This document shows positions 17,285 through 26,474 of a stretch of 64,000 bases of DNA, piece after piece. The stretch comes from Palsa-360 sp963719875. GTDB taxonomy: Bacteria; Acidobacteriota; Terriglobia; Acidiferrales; UBA7541. How positions within the stretch are numbered: position 1 is the first letter of the stretch; each line of letters begins with the position of its first letter. Location of the stretch: NCBI GenBank assembly GCA_963719875.1, contig CAVRDJ010000002.1, forward strand, positions 1,054,001 through 1,118,000, read 5' to 3'. Under the pieces are notes generated by a model. That model saw only the letters and a program-made list of their open reading frames with translations. It made no database searches and had not been told where the DNA came from. A program made the translations under genes and the position numbers.

Positions 17285-18629
17285 TGAGGTCGGATTGCAA
17301 ACGACTCTGACGGCAGACACACAAGCAGTTCTCTTGCTTTGCGGCGAGCTCGGGCAAAAGGGCGGCAACGGCTTGAAGCCGCTTGGACTGCGGCAGTATA
17401 ACTCACTGGCGTCGTGGCTAAAAGCTGAGGGCATGCGGCCCGGAGACCTACTAACGCCCGAAGGCCGAATGAGGCTCACCACTATTGAGGGGCGGGAGGT
17501 CAACTTCGATCGCGTCGCGCCGCTGCTTGATCGGGGTGCTGCGCTAGCCCTAGTTACAGAGAAGTGGGAAAGAAGCGGTCTTTGGATCATCAGTCGAAGC
17601 GATTCGTGTTATCCGGAACGTCTTAAACGATATTTAGGGCAGACTGCCCCGCCTCTTCTCTATGGGGTCGGCTCCACTAGCCTGCTCAACCGTGGCGGCC
17701 TCGTCGTCGTTGGGTCCCGCGACCGCTCGGAAGAGGACGGAGAGTTCGCGCGCCGGGTTGGTGAGCATTGTGCGAAGGAAGGCATCGCAATTATTTCGGG
17801 GGCCGCAAAGGGAATCGACCGCGACGCGATGTCCGGTGCGCTTGAGGCTGGCGGATGGGCTTTGGGAGTGCTCGCGGAAGGCTTGGCCAAGACAGCCACT
17901 TCGGGGCAGTATCGGTCGGGCCTCGTGGGTGATCGTTTGACCCTCGTGTCCCCCTACGACCCGGATTCGAGGTGGTTCGCCTATACTGCCATGGAGCGGA
18001 ACAAGCTGCTTTATGGGTTGAGTGACGCCGCCCTGGTGGTCGCTAGCTCAGCCGACAGTGGAGGCACATGGGGAGGGGCCTGTGAGGCGCTTCAATATGG
18101 CCGCGTGAAAGTGTTCGTTAAATCCTGCGGAACCGTAGCACCGGGGAATCCCAAGTTGCTTCACATGGGAGGCATTCCGTTTCCTGTGGAGCCGTGGGAG
18201 AATGTTCGGGCTTTATTCACTGCGCCAGAGCCGAAGAATGGGCATCTGTTTTCTCAGACAGGCCTGCAGCCCCCTCCAATGGTAGGGCGCGCTGACATAG
18301 GGGTCGAAGCGGCCAACGGAAATCCTGTCTCAGCGGAACAAAGTGCGAGCGCAGCGGCCACGTCAATATCAGATCCGGTCAAGCCAACAGAAGAGACGAT
18401 ACGGCCAGCTGCGGCAGAGCAATGTTACGACGCTTACTATCTTGTGATAGAACAAATGTCTGCCCTCCTTAACGAACCTCAAACGGATGAATGGCTCGCG
18501 GACAAGATGTGCGTACGTGCCACGCAAATCAAGGATTGGCTGGCTCGTAGCGTCCGCGAAGGACGCATCACAAAGCTGAAAAAGCCTGTTCTGTACGTGG
18601 CCCGCTCTCACACCCTTTTTACCAAGTGA
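17277..18629 (+). CDS. DprA-like DNA-processing protein, cassette partner
   Basis: A 450-residue protein with a divergent N-terminal region (1-110), a DprA/Smf Rossmann domain (about 110-320) and a winged-helix-like C-terminus (about 380-445, with WLADKMCVRATQIKDWLARS). Family motifs are GLVVVGSRDRSEE, IISGAAKGIDRDAM and RNKLLYGLSDAALVV followed by SGGTWGGACEAL. DprA proteins bind single-stranded DNA and load RecA in transformation. The GTG start overlaps the helicase stop by 8 bases, so translation is coupled. A housekeeping dprA is present at 51853-52980, and this copy differs from it in both end regions. A specialised role with the helicase is inferred. Confidence 0.83.
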   Translation: MISEVGLQTTLTADTQAVLLLCGELGQKGGNGLKPLGLRQYNSLASWLKAEGMRPGDLLTPEGRMRLTTIEGREVNFDRVAPLLDRGAALALVTEKWERSGLWIISRSDSCYPERLKRYLGQTAPPLLYGVGSTSLLNRGGLVVVGSRDRSEEDGEFARRVGEHCAKEGIAIISGAAKGIDRDAMSGALEAGGWALGVLAEGLAKTATSGQYRSGLVGDRLTLVSPYDPDSRWFAYTAMERNKLLYGLSDAALVVASSADSGGTWGGACEALQYGRVKVFVKSCGTVAPGNPKLLHMGGIPFPVEPWENVRALFTAPEPKNGHLFSQTGLQPPPMVGRADIGVEAANGNPVSAEQSASAAATSISDPVKPTEETIRPAAAEQCYDAYYLVIEQMSALLNEPQTDEWLADKMCVRATQIKDWLARSVREGRITKLKKPVLYVARSHTLFTK

Positions 18630-18871
18630 ATCATCAAAACAGGTGGGATCGTTGAAGCAAGTGATTGCCTCGCTCTCTGGAGTCCGTCTGCGTTGTCGGC
18701 TAACTGGAGAAATGATCGGACCTGAAACGTGGTCGCGGAAAGTCTGCATTCCAATTGCGCGGATGACGGCGCACTCAGAAACAACCCCTTGCCCCTGCCG
18801 GTCTTCTTTCCCAAACTAACCCACTACCGGGATTTCTCCCCACAAATTTTCTTGCGAAATGCACTGCGGGT

Positions 18872-20247
18872 TTATTGGCCGGCCATGACGGCGACCGGAT
18901 CGGGCCGCCCGAAGCTCATATACTCGAAGCCGAGAGCTCTCATCTCCGCCGGGCGCAACATGTTCCGGCCGTCGATCACCAGGGGGCGCGCCATTTCCTT
19001 GCGAACGCGCTTCCAGTCCAGCCGCCGGAACTGCTCCCACTCGGTGAGCACCAGCAGCGCGTCGGCTCCTCGCGCCACTTCGTAAGGGTCCGCGCTGTAG
19101 GTCAAATTCGGAAACACCGCGCGCGCCCGCTCCATGGCCTCCGGATCGGTCGCGCGGACTTCCGCCCCTTCCGCCAGAAGGCGCCGGATCACTTCAATCG
19201 CGGGCGCCAGCCGAATGTCATCCGTGTTCGGCTTGAACGCGATTCCCAGGACGCCAATCTGTTTTCCCTTCATCACCCACAGCGCCTTCTTCACTTTCTC
19301 CAGGAGACGATCCACCCGCAGCTTGTTCACCCGCTCGGCTTCCTTCAATAATCCGAAATCCACACCCGCGCCGTCGGCCAGCTTAATGAACGCCTGTATA
19401 TCTTTCGGTAAACAAAATCCTCCGAATCCCAATCCCGCTTTCAAAAACTGGCCGCCAATCCGCGGGTCGAGGCCCACGGCGCGCGTCACTTCCTCCACGT
19501 TGCCGCCCAGCCGCTCGCAGAGATCCGCCAGCACGTTCGCGTAGGAAATCTTCAGCCCCAAAAACGAATTGGACGCGTGCTTGATGAGCTCCGCGCTGGC
19601 AATCGTGGTCACCACAAAATCCGGTGTCGCCACCGGCGGACAATTCGGCTGGTGCACCGGGCAGCGGTACCGCCCTTCGAGGATCGGCCGGTACAACTCG
19701 CGCAACTGTTGCTCGCTTTCTTTCTCTTCGACGCCGATCACGATCCGGTCGGGATGAAAGAAATCCTCCACCGCCGTCCCTTCGCGCAAAAATTCCGGAT
19801 TCGAGGCCACGCGAAACTTCGCCCCGGGATTCGCCGCATAGACCTCGAGCGCCCGCTTGAGCTGCTCGCCTGTCTGCGCCGGCACTGTGCTCTTCTCGAT
19901 CACCAACTTCGGCGTGCTCGACTCCTTGGCGATCATCCGCGCCACGTTCTCGATCGCCGACAGGTCGGCTTCCCCGATTCCGTTGGCGGCGTCCCCACGC
20001 AAATAAATACGACATCCGCCTCGCGCACGGCTTCCCCGCCATTCGCCACGAACCGCAACCGGCCTTCCTGCACCACACTTTCCAGCACCTTCTCCAGATG
20101 CGGCTCGTAAATCGGGATTTTCCCCGCCTGTAGCGTAGCGATCCTCGCGCTATCGTTGTCGGTCGCGACCACTTCATGCCCCGCCTCCGCCAGACAACTC
20201 CCCGACACGAGCCCCACGTAACCGCAGCCAATCACCGCCAATTTCAC
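18872..20247 (-). CDS. ugd: UDP-glucose 6-dehydrogenase, broken by one frameshift
   Basis: This gene oxidises UDP-glucose to UDP-glucuronate, the substrate of Uxs. The N-terminal frame starts at GTG 20247 (AAAGGGAGAA upstream) with VKLAVIGCGYVGLVSG. At the G4 run on the coding strand (19972-19975) the frame shifts; five G would restore SGEADLSAIENVAR and a 458-residue product. The second frame holds the catalytic Cys in GFGGFCLPKDI and the C-terminal domain. All motifs are otherwise intact, so a sequencing error or a recent mutation is likely. Confidence 0.85.
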
Positions 20248-20368
20248 GCTTGTTCTCCCTTTGAAAGCATGCCCGATCCTGGCATCGTCTCCGCGCGAAC
20301 TGATTCTCGCCCAATCTCCTGCCCAACAATAGCGCCTTTCCCTCGACCGTTGCCATACAAACACTTCT

Positions 20369-22099
20369 CTAGCTTTTCGTCAGCGAAAAACTCCCGATCA
20401 CCAGCGCGTCTACGCCGGAACAGAAATAGCTTCGCACCGCATCACGCGGCGAAACCACCAGCGGCTCGCCAAATAAATTGAAAGACGTATTCACCAGCAT
20501 GGGAGCGGAAGCAAACTGGCCAAATCGCTCGAGCAGCCGCCAAAGGAGCGGGTTCGCCGCGCGCTCCACGACGTGCAGCCGCACGCGCCCGCCAGGGAGA
20601 AGAAAACCGTCCAGGAGGCGGGCCGCTTCCGGTTTTGCAATGCCCAGCGTGGCCATAAATCGCGCGGAGGGCGAATAGTCGAAATACTCCGCGGCGCGCT
20701 CGGCCAATACGGAAATGGCAAACGGCCGGAAGGCTTCGCGGTGTTTCACAAATTCATTCAGATTTTCCTTGACGTAAGCGGCCCACGGAGAAGCCAGCAG
20801 GCTGCGATTGCCGAGAGCGCGAGGGCCGAACTCGGCCGCGCCCTGGAACCATCCCACAATTTTCCCTGCGGCCAGCAACTGGATCGTTTCTTCCAGCTGG
20901 TGTTCATCGCTCGTGTGAAACCGGTAGCGCGCCTTGCAATTTTCGAGGACTTGCTTCATCTCCTGGCTCGAATAGCTGGGCCCCCAGTCCAGTTTTTCGA
21001 CGGCGGCCCGCCGCGGTTTCCCTTGGATTTGGTGGCGCACGTACCACGCCGCGCCGAGCGCGGTGCCTTCATTCCCCGCTGCGGGCTGAACGAAAACGCG
21101 GTCGAAGCCCGTGTTCCGTTCCACGTGCGAGACCACAATCGGGTTCAGAAACAATCCGCCCGCCAGGCACAAGGACTTCGCGCCAGTCTTCTTCCGGTAA
21201 CGCTCGGCCAGTTCCGCGGCGAGCGCGCAGCACGCCTGCTGGACGCTTGCGGCCAGCTGCTTGCGCAACGCCTCCGGAATCGGCGGACGCGGCGAGCCTG
21301 TCTCGGCGGCTTTGCCGATGGCAGGGTCCACACCCACGGCTCGATAGAATTTCGGCGAGAACGCGATGTGTCCGGCAAGACCCGCGTTGAAGTAACGCGT
21401 TGCCAGGCGCGGCAATTTTCCCGGCGCGCGACGCAGCATCTCCAGAAACAAAGCCTCGAACGCGGGCTCGCCTTCGAGGGCCAGCCACTGCGTCTTGTGT
21501 TCGTCACCGTGGGGCGCGAAGCCGATCAAATCCGTGATCTGCGAAAAAATCCAAGCGGGCGAATGCGGAAAAGGAATCGATTCGAGAACGCGCAGGCGGT
21601 TGCCCTCGCCAAGCGCAATCGAGCCGGAGCGCCCGTCCCCCTGCTCGTCCAGCGTGAGCACCAAGGCGAGGTCGGCATCCGACGCGTAGAAAGCGCTGGC
21701 GGCATGGCAGATATGGTGTTCGAAGTGCAGGACTTTCAGGTGCGGTGATTCGCCCAGCATTTCTAGTAAACGTCTGTTGTTGAGTTCGCGGCCCAGCTCG
21801 CCGAGCGCCTTCGTCTGATAGTAGCCGCTGGGAACCGGAGCAAATGGCGTGAGCTTCGCGCGCATCCATGCCTGACGTACCCAGGTGCGCACCGGCCGGC
21901 TGGCCACAGCGACGCATTCGACGCCGCTCCAACCAGTCCCCGCGTGCTCCAGGCAAAAGCGAATCGCCTCGCGCGGAATTCCGGCGGCCGTGCGCCTTCG
22001 CACGAGCTTGCTTTCCTCCATGGCGGCAACAATGCCGTCGTCGGAGAGGAGCGCAGCGGCGGAATCGTGCGAGAGGCCTGAAAGGCCAAGTATGTTCAC
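20369..22099 (-). CDS. Carbamoyltransferase (NodU/CmcH family), copy 1
   Basis: A 576-residue enzyme that transfers a carbamoyl group from carbamoyl phosphate, through an adenylate, to a hydroxyl of a sugar or antibiotic-like acceptor. The N-terminal Kae1/YrdC-like fold starts MNILGLSGLSHDSAAALL and has the metal-binding HFEHHICHAASAFYAS. The C-terminal domain has GAAEFGPRALGNRSLLASP and LVNTSFNLFGEPLV. The length is normal for the family. It lies between ugd and an FAD oxidoreductase in a glycan cluster, so the acceptor is probably a surface polysaccharide sugar. A second, different copy lies at 29428-31188. Confidence 0.92.
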   Translation of the reverse strand: MNILGLSGLSHDSAAALLSDDGIVAAMEESKLVRRRTAAGIPREAIRFCLEHAGTGWSGVECVAVASRPVRTWVRQAWMRAKLTPFAPVPSGYYQTKALGELGRELNNRRLLEMLGESPHLKVLHFEHHICHAASAFYASDADLALVLTLDEQGDGRSGSIALGEGNRLRVLESIPFPHSPAWIFSQITDLIGFAPHGDEHKTQWLALEGEPAFEALFLEMLRRAPGKLPRLATRYFNAGLAGHIAFSPKFYRAVGVDPAIGKAAETGSPRPPIPEALRKQLAASVQQACCALAAELAERYRKKTGAKSLCLAGGLFLNPIVVSHVERNTGFDRVFVQPAAGNEGTALGAAWYVRHQIQGKPRRAAVEKLDWGPSYSSQEMKQVLENCKARYRFHTSDEHQLEETIQLLAAGKIVGWFQGAAEFGPRALGNRSLLASPWAAYVKENLNEFVKHREAFRPFAISVLAERAAEYFDYSPSARFMATLGIAKPEAARLLDGFLLPGGRVRLHVVERAANPLLWRLLERFGQFASAPMLVNTSFNLFGEPLVVSPRDAVRSYFCSGVDALVIGSFSLTKS

Positions 22100-22147
22100 T
22101 GGAATTCCCTATTTCTGCCTAGAGGTCGTTACGCAACGTCGCGAAAG

Positions 22148-22230
22148 GCCCCGCCTTTGAAGAGGCGGGCTACAGCAAATCTTCGTCGGTTGCGCAGCTG
22201 CTGTAGCCCGGGTCTTCAGACCCGGGGCCT
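22148..22230. repeat. Bipartite hairpin repeat, GGGCTACAGC type
   Basis: The left part has a hairpin built on CCCCGCCT/AGGCGGG and an arm GGGCTACAGC. The right part has an arm GCTGTAGCCC and a hairpin on CCCGGGTC/GACCCGGG. The arms pair across about 24 bases. It has the same plan as the other repeats with different text. Confidence 0.65.
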
Positions 22231-22354
22231 TCCTCCTCTATTCGAGAAAGTCTTTTCTAATAGCACCGGCTCCCAATTAAGCCATGCAACAGCATCTAGG
22301 CAATGTCGTGGAGTTTACTCGTGGAAGCCGCGCGCGTCCATGTGCAGGAAAAGT

Positions 22355-23590
22355 TCAGCCGCGATTCTTGGGAAGGATCGAACCGCCTGAAAGCAGCCCA
22401 CGAAGAGCGAGTAGCAGAAGGCGCGGCTGGCTCAGGGCAATGCTCCAGAGAACGCGCGAGGCCTCGTCGCGTGTGTATTGGCTGAGCGAGCGCCGCGTCG
22501 AATCGTTCATGAGGTCCACCAAGTGGCTGTAATCCGTCTGCTTGAAATGGTGAATCGTCTTGCGAATGAGCAAGTGGAGATCGAGCTCCCGCCGCAGGGA
22601 ACGCAGTTCGCGGCTTTCCCCGCCATTCATGATCGATTCACTGACGCCGATGGCTCCGCGAAAACCGGTGACGATCCCGCCCACTGTTGAAACTTTCACC
22701 TGCCCGGCGGCGTCGCCCACCAAGAACACGCGCCCTGCGCCGACACGGCGCTCGACCGGAGTCCACCGGTCGTACACCGGGATTCGCGCGCCCTGGTATC
22801 CGAGCGGCGTGAACCCGCGTTTTTCCATGAAGCGTTCGAGGCTGCGGCGGATCTCCTGGCCGTCTTCGCCGATCAAACCTAAGACCGCGCGCTCGCTCGA
22901 CTCCGGGATCAGCCAGTAGAAGTACGGCGTATCGTCCGGCACGAACCAGACGCGCACCGTGTTGGGTGACATGTCCGCAGGCACGCGCACGATGGCCTGC
23001 ACGAGAGGAACGGTCGGCTGGCGAGGCCATCCGGCGCTCTGCGCCACGCGCGAGAGCGCGCCATCGGCGCCGACCACCACGTCGGCGTGCAGTTCATGGA
23101 CGCGAGCGTCCTGGGCGCGCTCCACGCTTACGCGCAGCCCATTTCCATTGCTCTGCAGGTCTACGAACCGATTGCCGAAGGAAACTTTTGCGCCGTGGCT
23201 TTGCGCATCGCCGGCGAGGCCACGGATCAGACGGGATCGCTCAATGATCAGGTCGGGACGATCCAAGGGAACCTGGGCGGCGCGGCCGTCGGTAAATAAT
23301 TCAAAGTTGCGGATTTCGTTGACGACGGAAGCCTCACCTACCTGCCCCAGCAGGGTGCGCATGTGGCTGGTCACAATGAGCGTCCGGGGAGTAGGATCGA
23401 GCTGGTCAGACCGTTCGAGCACCTCCACCGCGCAGCCCGCCCGCGCCAGAAGAGATGCGGTGAAAAAACCTGAAGCGGAACCGCCGATCACGGCTACCTG
23501 TGGTCCTGATTTAGTGCCTCGCCCCTTTTTGATTTCTCGCTCCAGTGTGACCTTCCCGCGCTTCAAAGTCCGATCGCATGCCAACAGCAC
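22355..23590 (-). CDS. FAD-dependent oxidoreductase (geranylgeranyl reductase-like)
   Basis: A 411-residue flavoprotein. The dinucleotide-binding motif VAVIGGSASGFFTASLLARAG starts near residue 33. DVVVGADGALSRVA and the FAD phosphate motif GRVFLVGDAAGQVK place it with the para-hydroxybenzoate hydroxylase/geranylgeranyl reductase superfamily. Such enzymes hydroxylate aromatics or saturate isoprenoids; the substrate here is unknown. Position in a glycan region may point to polyprenol saturation, but this is a guess. The first 30 residues (from GTG 23590) are basic and may not be translated. Confidence 0.8.
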   Translation of the reverse strand: MLLACDRTLKRGKVTLEREIKKGRGTKSGPQVAVIGGSASGFFTASLLARAGCAVEVLERSDQLDPTPRTLIVTSHMRTLLGQVGEASVVNEIRNFELFTDGRAAQVPLDRPDLIIERSRLIRGLAGDAQSHGAKVSFGNRFVDLQSNGNGLRVSVERAQDARVHELHADVVVGADGALSRVAQSAGWPRQPTVPLVQAIVRVPADMSPNTVRVWFVPDDTPYFYWLIPESSERAVLGLIGEDGQEIRRSLERFMEKRGFTPLGYQGARIPVYDRWTPVERRVGAGRVFLVGDAAGQVKVSTVGGIVTGFRGAIGVSESIMNGGESRELRSLRRELDLHLLIRKTIHHFKQTDYSHLVDLMNDSTRRSLSQYTRDEASRVLWSIALSQPRLLLLALRGLLSGGSILPKNRG

Positions 23591-23907
23591 ATCGACGTGG
23601 AAGCGCTTCCCTTCTCGAAGTTGTAGAAGAAATAAGAGAGCTGACGTCCCAGGACAGTCGCCAATCTTCCCTCGCGGCGCGACGAGATTGTCCGATAACC
23701 AGCGACCCCGGATATCCCATCACCAAACCGAATCAACGAGAGAGCAGTATAGCCAAACCGCGACGTTAGGCAAAGCGGAAGGCGACATTCATCGAAAGAA
23801 AATTATTCGTTCCAAGTTGGACTCGTGGGCCGAAGGCGAATATCATTTGAAACGGATGATTCAAGGGCCGCGAGCGCTTCTGCACCGCGCGCCAAAAGGG
23901 GAAAGCC
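23591..23907. other. Intergenic region, nothing recognised
   Basis: A 317-base divergent region between the FAD oxidoreductase and the MOSC gene. It should hold promoters for both. I see no clear promoter, repeat or gene. Confidence 0.45.
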
Positions 23908-24546
23908 GTGAGCCCCAAATTGGTTTCCATACAGGTAGGAATCCCGCGCATTGTCACTCGGGATGGCCAGGAAGTCTTGACGGGAATATTCAAAGCGCCC
24001 GTCGAAAAGCGCGTGCGGATGCGAGTCCTGAATCTCGACGGGGACCAACAGGCCGATTTGTCCGTCCATGGCGGGCTGAATAGGGCCGTGTACGTCTATC
24101 CCTCCGAACATTATCCCTACTGGAAAAAGGAACTACCGGACATGAATCTTCCCTGGGGAGCTTTCGGAGAAAACCTGACGACGTCAGGCCTCGCCGAAAG
24201 CGCTGTCTGTATCGGAGACCGCTTCATGATCGGCACAGCGGAAGTGGTCGTCACGCAGCCGCGCCTTCCGTGTTTCAAACTGAATCTGAAATTCGATCGC
24301 GACGACATGGTCAAACGCTTCCTGGCAAGCCGCCGCACCGGATTTTATCTCCGCGTGCTTCGCGAAGGAGAAGTCGGCGCAGATGACGAAATTATTCCGG
24401 TGCATCGAGATGAGAACCGTGTTTCCGTGTTGGACGCCTTGCGCCTGCATCTCCATGAATCGGATTCGAGTGAATTGCGCAATCGCGCTCTCCAGGTGGA
24501 ATACCTCTCCCCATCCTGGCGCAAAGAATTCAGCGAGCAGGTTTGA
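23908..24546 (+). CDS. MOSC domain protein (YiiM-like)
   Basis: A 212-residue soluble protein. The MOSC domain carries VHGGLNRAVYVYPSEHYPYW, FGENLTTSG and the conserved Cys in QPRLPCFKL, which in this family binds the molybdenum cofactor or carries sulfur. YiiM-type proteins reduce N-hydroxylated compounds with a partner reductase; no partner is adjacent. The start is the GTG at 23908 (GTGAGCCCC) after GGGGAAAGCC. It stands alone on the plus strand within the glycan region. Confidence 0.88.
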   Translation: MSPKLVSIQVGIPRIVTRDGQEVLTGIFKAPVEKRVRMRVLNLDGDQQADLSVHGGLNRAVYVYPSEHYPYWKKELPDMNLPWGAFGENLTTSGLAESAVCIGDRFMIGTAEVVVTQPRLPCFKLNLKFDRDDMVKRFLASRRTGFYLRVLREGEVGADDEIIPVHRDENRVSVLDALRLHLHESDSSELRNRALQVEYLSPSWRKEFSEQV

Positions 24547-24648
24547 ATTCCACCGCAAGGAACCGATGACACTCTAGCCCGGATTTCTCACGGCGCAGTG
24601 AATCAGGACAAGGGACAGATGTGAAAGAACGAGATGAGGCAGGTTTAA

Positions 24649-24720
24649 GTAGCGCGGGCTTCAGCCTGCGGGGTTTCGTACTTGCGAGGACCAAACCCCG
24701 CAGGCTGAAGCCCGCGCCAC
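24649..24720. repeat. Bipartite hairpin repeat, GGCTTCAGCC type
   Basis: 28-base arms lie at 24649-24676 and 24693-24720 (one or two mismatches), with a short 16-base loop. It is placed between the MOSC and Gfo/Idh genes. Confidence 0.85.
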
Positions 24721-24753
24721 TCGGACGCCAATAAAAATATCAAGGAGAAAGAG

Positions 24754-25767
24754 ATGAAGTTGAACGTGGGCTTAATCGGCCTCGGCCGCCTCGGCCGCGT
24801 CTATGCGCATGACCTGTCAGCGCGCGTAACCGGCGTGCGTCTCGCTGCATTGGCGGACACGAATGCCACGCTCGCGGAGGAAACCGCGCGTGAGTTGGAA
24901 GTGCCGCGCTGGTACTCCGATCCCCTCGCGATGCTCGATGATCCGGGGGTCGACGCCGCGATTATCGTCAGCCCAACCCATACACACACCGACCTCGCTG
25001 TCGCCGCAATTGCCCGCGGCAAGTCCGTGTTTTGCGAGAAGCCTCCGGCATTGTCACTCGGCGAAACTCAAAAGATGAAGGACGCCGTCGAGCGCGCCCA
25101 TGGCTTCCTGCAAATGGGCTTCATGCGGCGCTTCGACGCGGGCTATGCCGCCGCCAAGAAAAAAGTCGACGAAGGCGTCATCGGCACGCCCATCGTGTTC
25201 AAGTCTTCCTCGCGCGATCCCTACCGGCCTTCCTTGGAATACGCGAATCCCAAGAGCAGCGGCGGCATGATCGTCGATATGGGCATTCACGATTTCGACC
25301 TGGCGCGCTGGTACATGGGCGAGGTCGCTTCGGTCACCGCTGTCGGCGGAACACTCGCGTATCCGGAGCTCAACGAAGTCGGCGATATCGACAACGCCAT
25401 CGTCACGCTGACGTTCGCCAGCGGCCGCATTGGCGTCGTCGATCTCAGCCGAAGCGGCGTCTACGGGTATGACATCTTTGGTGAAATCCTCGGCACCACG
25501 GGCACTCTGCGAATCGGCTACCTCCGCGAGACGCCGCTGTTCGTGATGACGCAGAATCAAGTCGCGCACGACACCGTGCCATTCTTCATGGAGCGTTTCC
25601 GCGACGCCTACCCTGCCCAACTTCAAAACTTCGCAGACAATCTCCGCAACGGTCGTGAGCCACCCATCACGATTGACGATGCGATCGGGGCCCTCCGAAT
25701 CGCGCTGGCAGCTACTCGCGCTCAATCTTCCGGCAAGTCGGTCTCGCTGCAGGATGCCACCCTGTAG
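24754..25767 (+). CDS. Gfo/Idh/MocA family oxidoreductase (inositol dehydrogenase-like)
   Basis: A 337-residue NAD(P)-dependent sugar or cyclitol dehydrogenase. The N-terminal Rossmann domain has NVGLIGLGRLGRVYAHDL and the family motif FCEKPPALSLGE (EKP). The C-terminal domain has GGMIVDMGIHDFDLARWYMG, with the catalytic D-x-x-x-H, as in myo-inositol 2-dehydrogenase (IolG). The closest match by eye is the IolG group, but the substrate could be another sugar, possibly a nucleotide sugar of the surrounding glycan genes. AAGGAG upstream of ATG 24754 supports the start. It is monocistronic, with a hairpin repeat just upstream. Confidence 0.86.
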   Translation: MKLNVGLIGLGRLGRVYAHDLSARVTGVRLAALADTNATLAEETARELEVPRWYSDPLAMLDDPGVDAAIIVSPTHTHTDLAVAAIARGKSVFCEKPPALSLGETQKMKDAVERAHGFLQMGFMRRFDAGYAAAKKKVDEGVIGTPIVFKSSSRDPYRPSLEYANPKSSGGMIVDMGIHDFDLARWYMGEVASVTAVGGTLAYPELNEVGDIDNAIVTLTFASGRIGVVDLSRSGVYGYDIFGEILGTTGTLRIGYLRETPLFVMTQNQVAHDTVPFFMERFRDAYPAQLQNFADNLRNGREPPITIDDAIGALRIALAATRAQSSGKSVSLQDATL

Positions 25768-26228
25768 CCGCGAACTTTGTGCGTTCCAAAATCCCCACCC
25801 TTGCAAAAAGCGCAAGGATGGGGCGCCCATCAATTCAAAATCTCAAATTTGAAATTTCAATTGGAGATCTCAAATTCAGAACATTACCCCCAACAACATC
25901 AATTCAATTATTCGGCCTCGACGCCGGGTGCCTCACCCTTTGCGATTTTGAAATGGCGGGGGTTTAGATTTCACAACTCCGGGATCAGAAAATCGGGAAG
26001 CGATTCGGCATTCTTACTTATCGCGGGTTTGGCGTTCGTAGGGCGCGCGTTCGAGCAAACCAATTGCGCCGAGCACGGCCGCGAGCGCGGCCACCACATA
26101 AGCAGGCCCCGTGGCAAACGGCCGATGGCTCCGGGATCGGGCGGGCGGCCTATCCGAATCGCGGCCGCTTGAAATACACATCCCAAGTGTTTATAACAGA
26201 TCTGGAGCTGCATGGAGGCGCTCATCCG
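25768..26228. other. Intergenic region with AT-rich patch and gene relic
   Basis: A 461-base stretch between the Gfo/Idh gene and the toxin-antitoxin pair. It holds an AT-rich patch at about 25835-25900 with the 12-base palindrome TTGAAATTTCAA, and a relic of a WecA-like gene (26014-26130). No intact gene is seen. Confidence 0.5.
26014..26130 (-). pseudogene. 3'-end relic of a WecA-like glycosyltransferase gene
   Basis: Read on the minus strand, this piece encodes GPAYVVAALAAVLGAIG, then LLERAPYERQTRDK and a stop. It matches the last 40 or so residues of the intact gene at 26842-27897 (GPAYAVAALAAV, LLERAPYERQTPK). At the DNA level about 27 bases from 26041 are nearly identical to 26881 onward, with a 6-base in-frame difference further on. 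It is a diverged leftover of a second copy. The toxin-antitoxin pair lies between relic and intact gene. Confidence 0.65.
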
Positions 26229-26474
26229 ATGTATTTCCGCATCAATATCACATTGCCGGAAGAAACGATTCGACTCATCGACCGGGTCTGCCAAAAGGGC
26301 AATCGAAGCCGCCTGATCGACAAAGCGGTGAAGCGTTACGTGACCGACGCGCGCCGCGCGAACCTGAGGAAACTCCTGAAGGAAGGAGCGTTGCGCCGAG
26401 CGGAACGCGATCTTCGTTTGGCCGAGGAGTCGTTTTTCCTGGAAGAAGAGGCATGGCACACAAACGGGCGGTGA
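26229..26474 (+). CDS. CopG-type ribbon-helix-helix antitoxin
   Basis: An 81-residue protein with an N-terminal ribbon-helix-helix (MYFRINITLPEETIRLIDRV, then SRLIDKAVKRYV) and a charged helical C-terminus that would wrap the toxin. The ATG at 26229 follows GGAGG by 9 bases; a longer upstream frame has no support. It overlaps the toxin gene by 22 bases. Antitoxins of this type also repress their own operon. The pairing with MazF makes the call firm. Confidence 0.85.
   Translation: MYFRINITLPEETIRLIDRVCQKGNRSRLIDKAVKRYVTDARRANLRKLLKEGALRRAERDLRLAEESFFLEEEAWHTNGR

Noticed and set aside
20573..21748. A 391-codon plus-strand frame opposite carbamoyltransferase 1
   Set aside because: It is a shadow; the opposing protein has full NodU-family motifs.
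25835..25900. AT-rich patch with TTGAAATTTCAA as a replication origin or attachment site
   Set aside because: There is no DnaA-box cluster, integrase or flanking repeat; a similar patch near 35600 suggests a dispersed low-complexity sequence.
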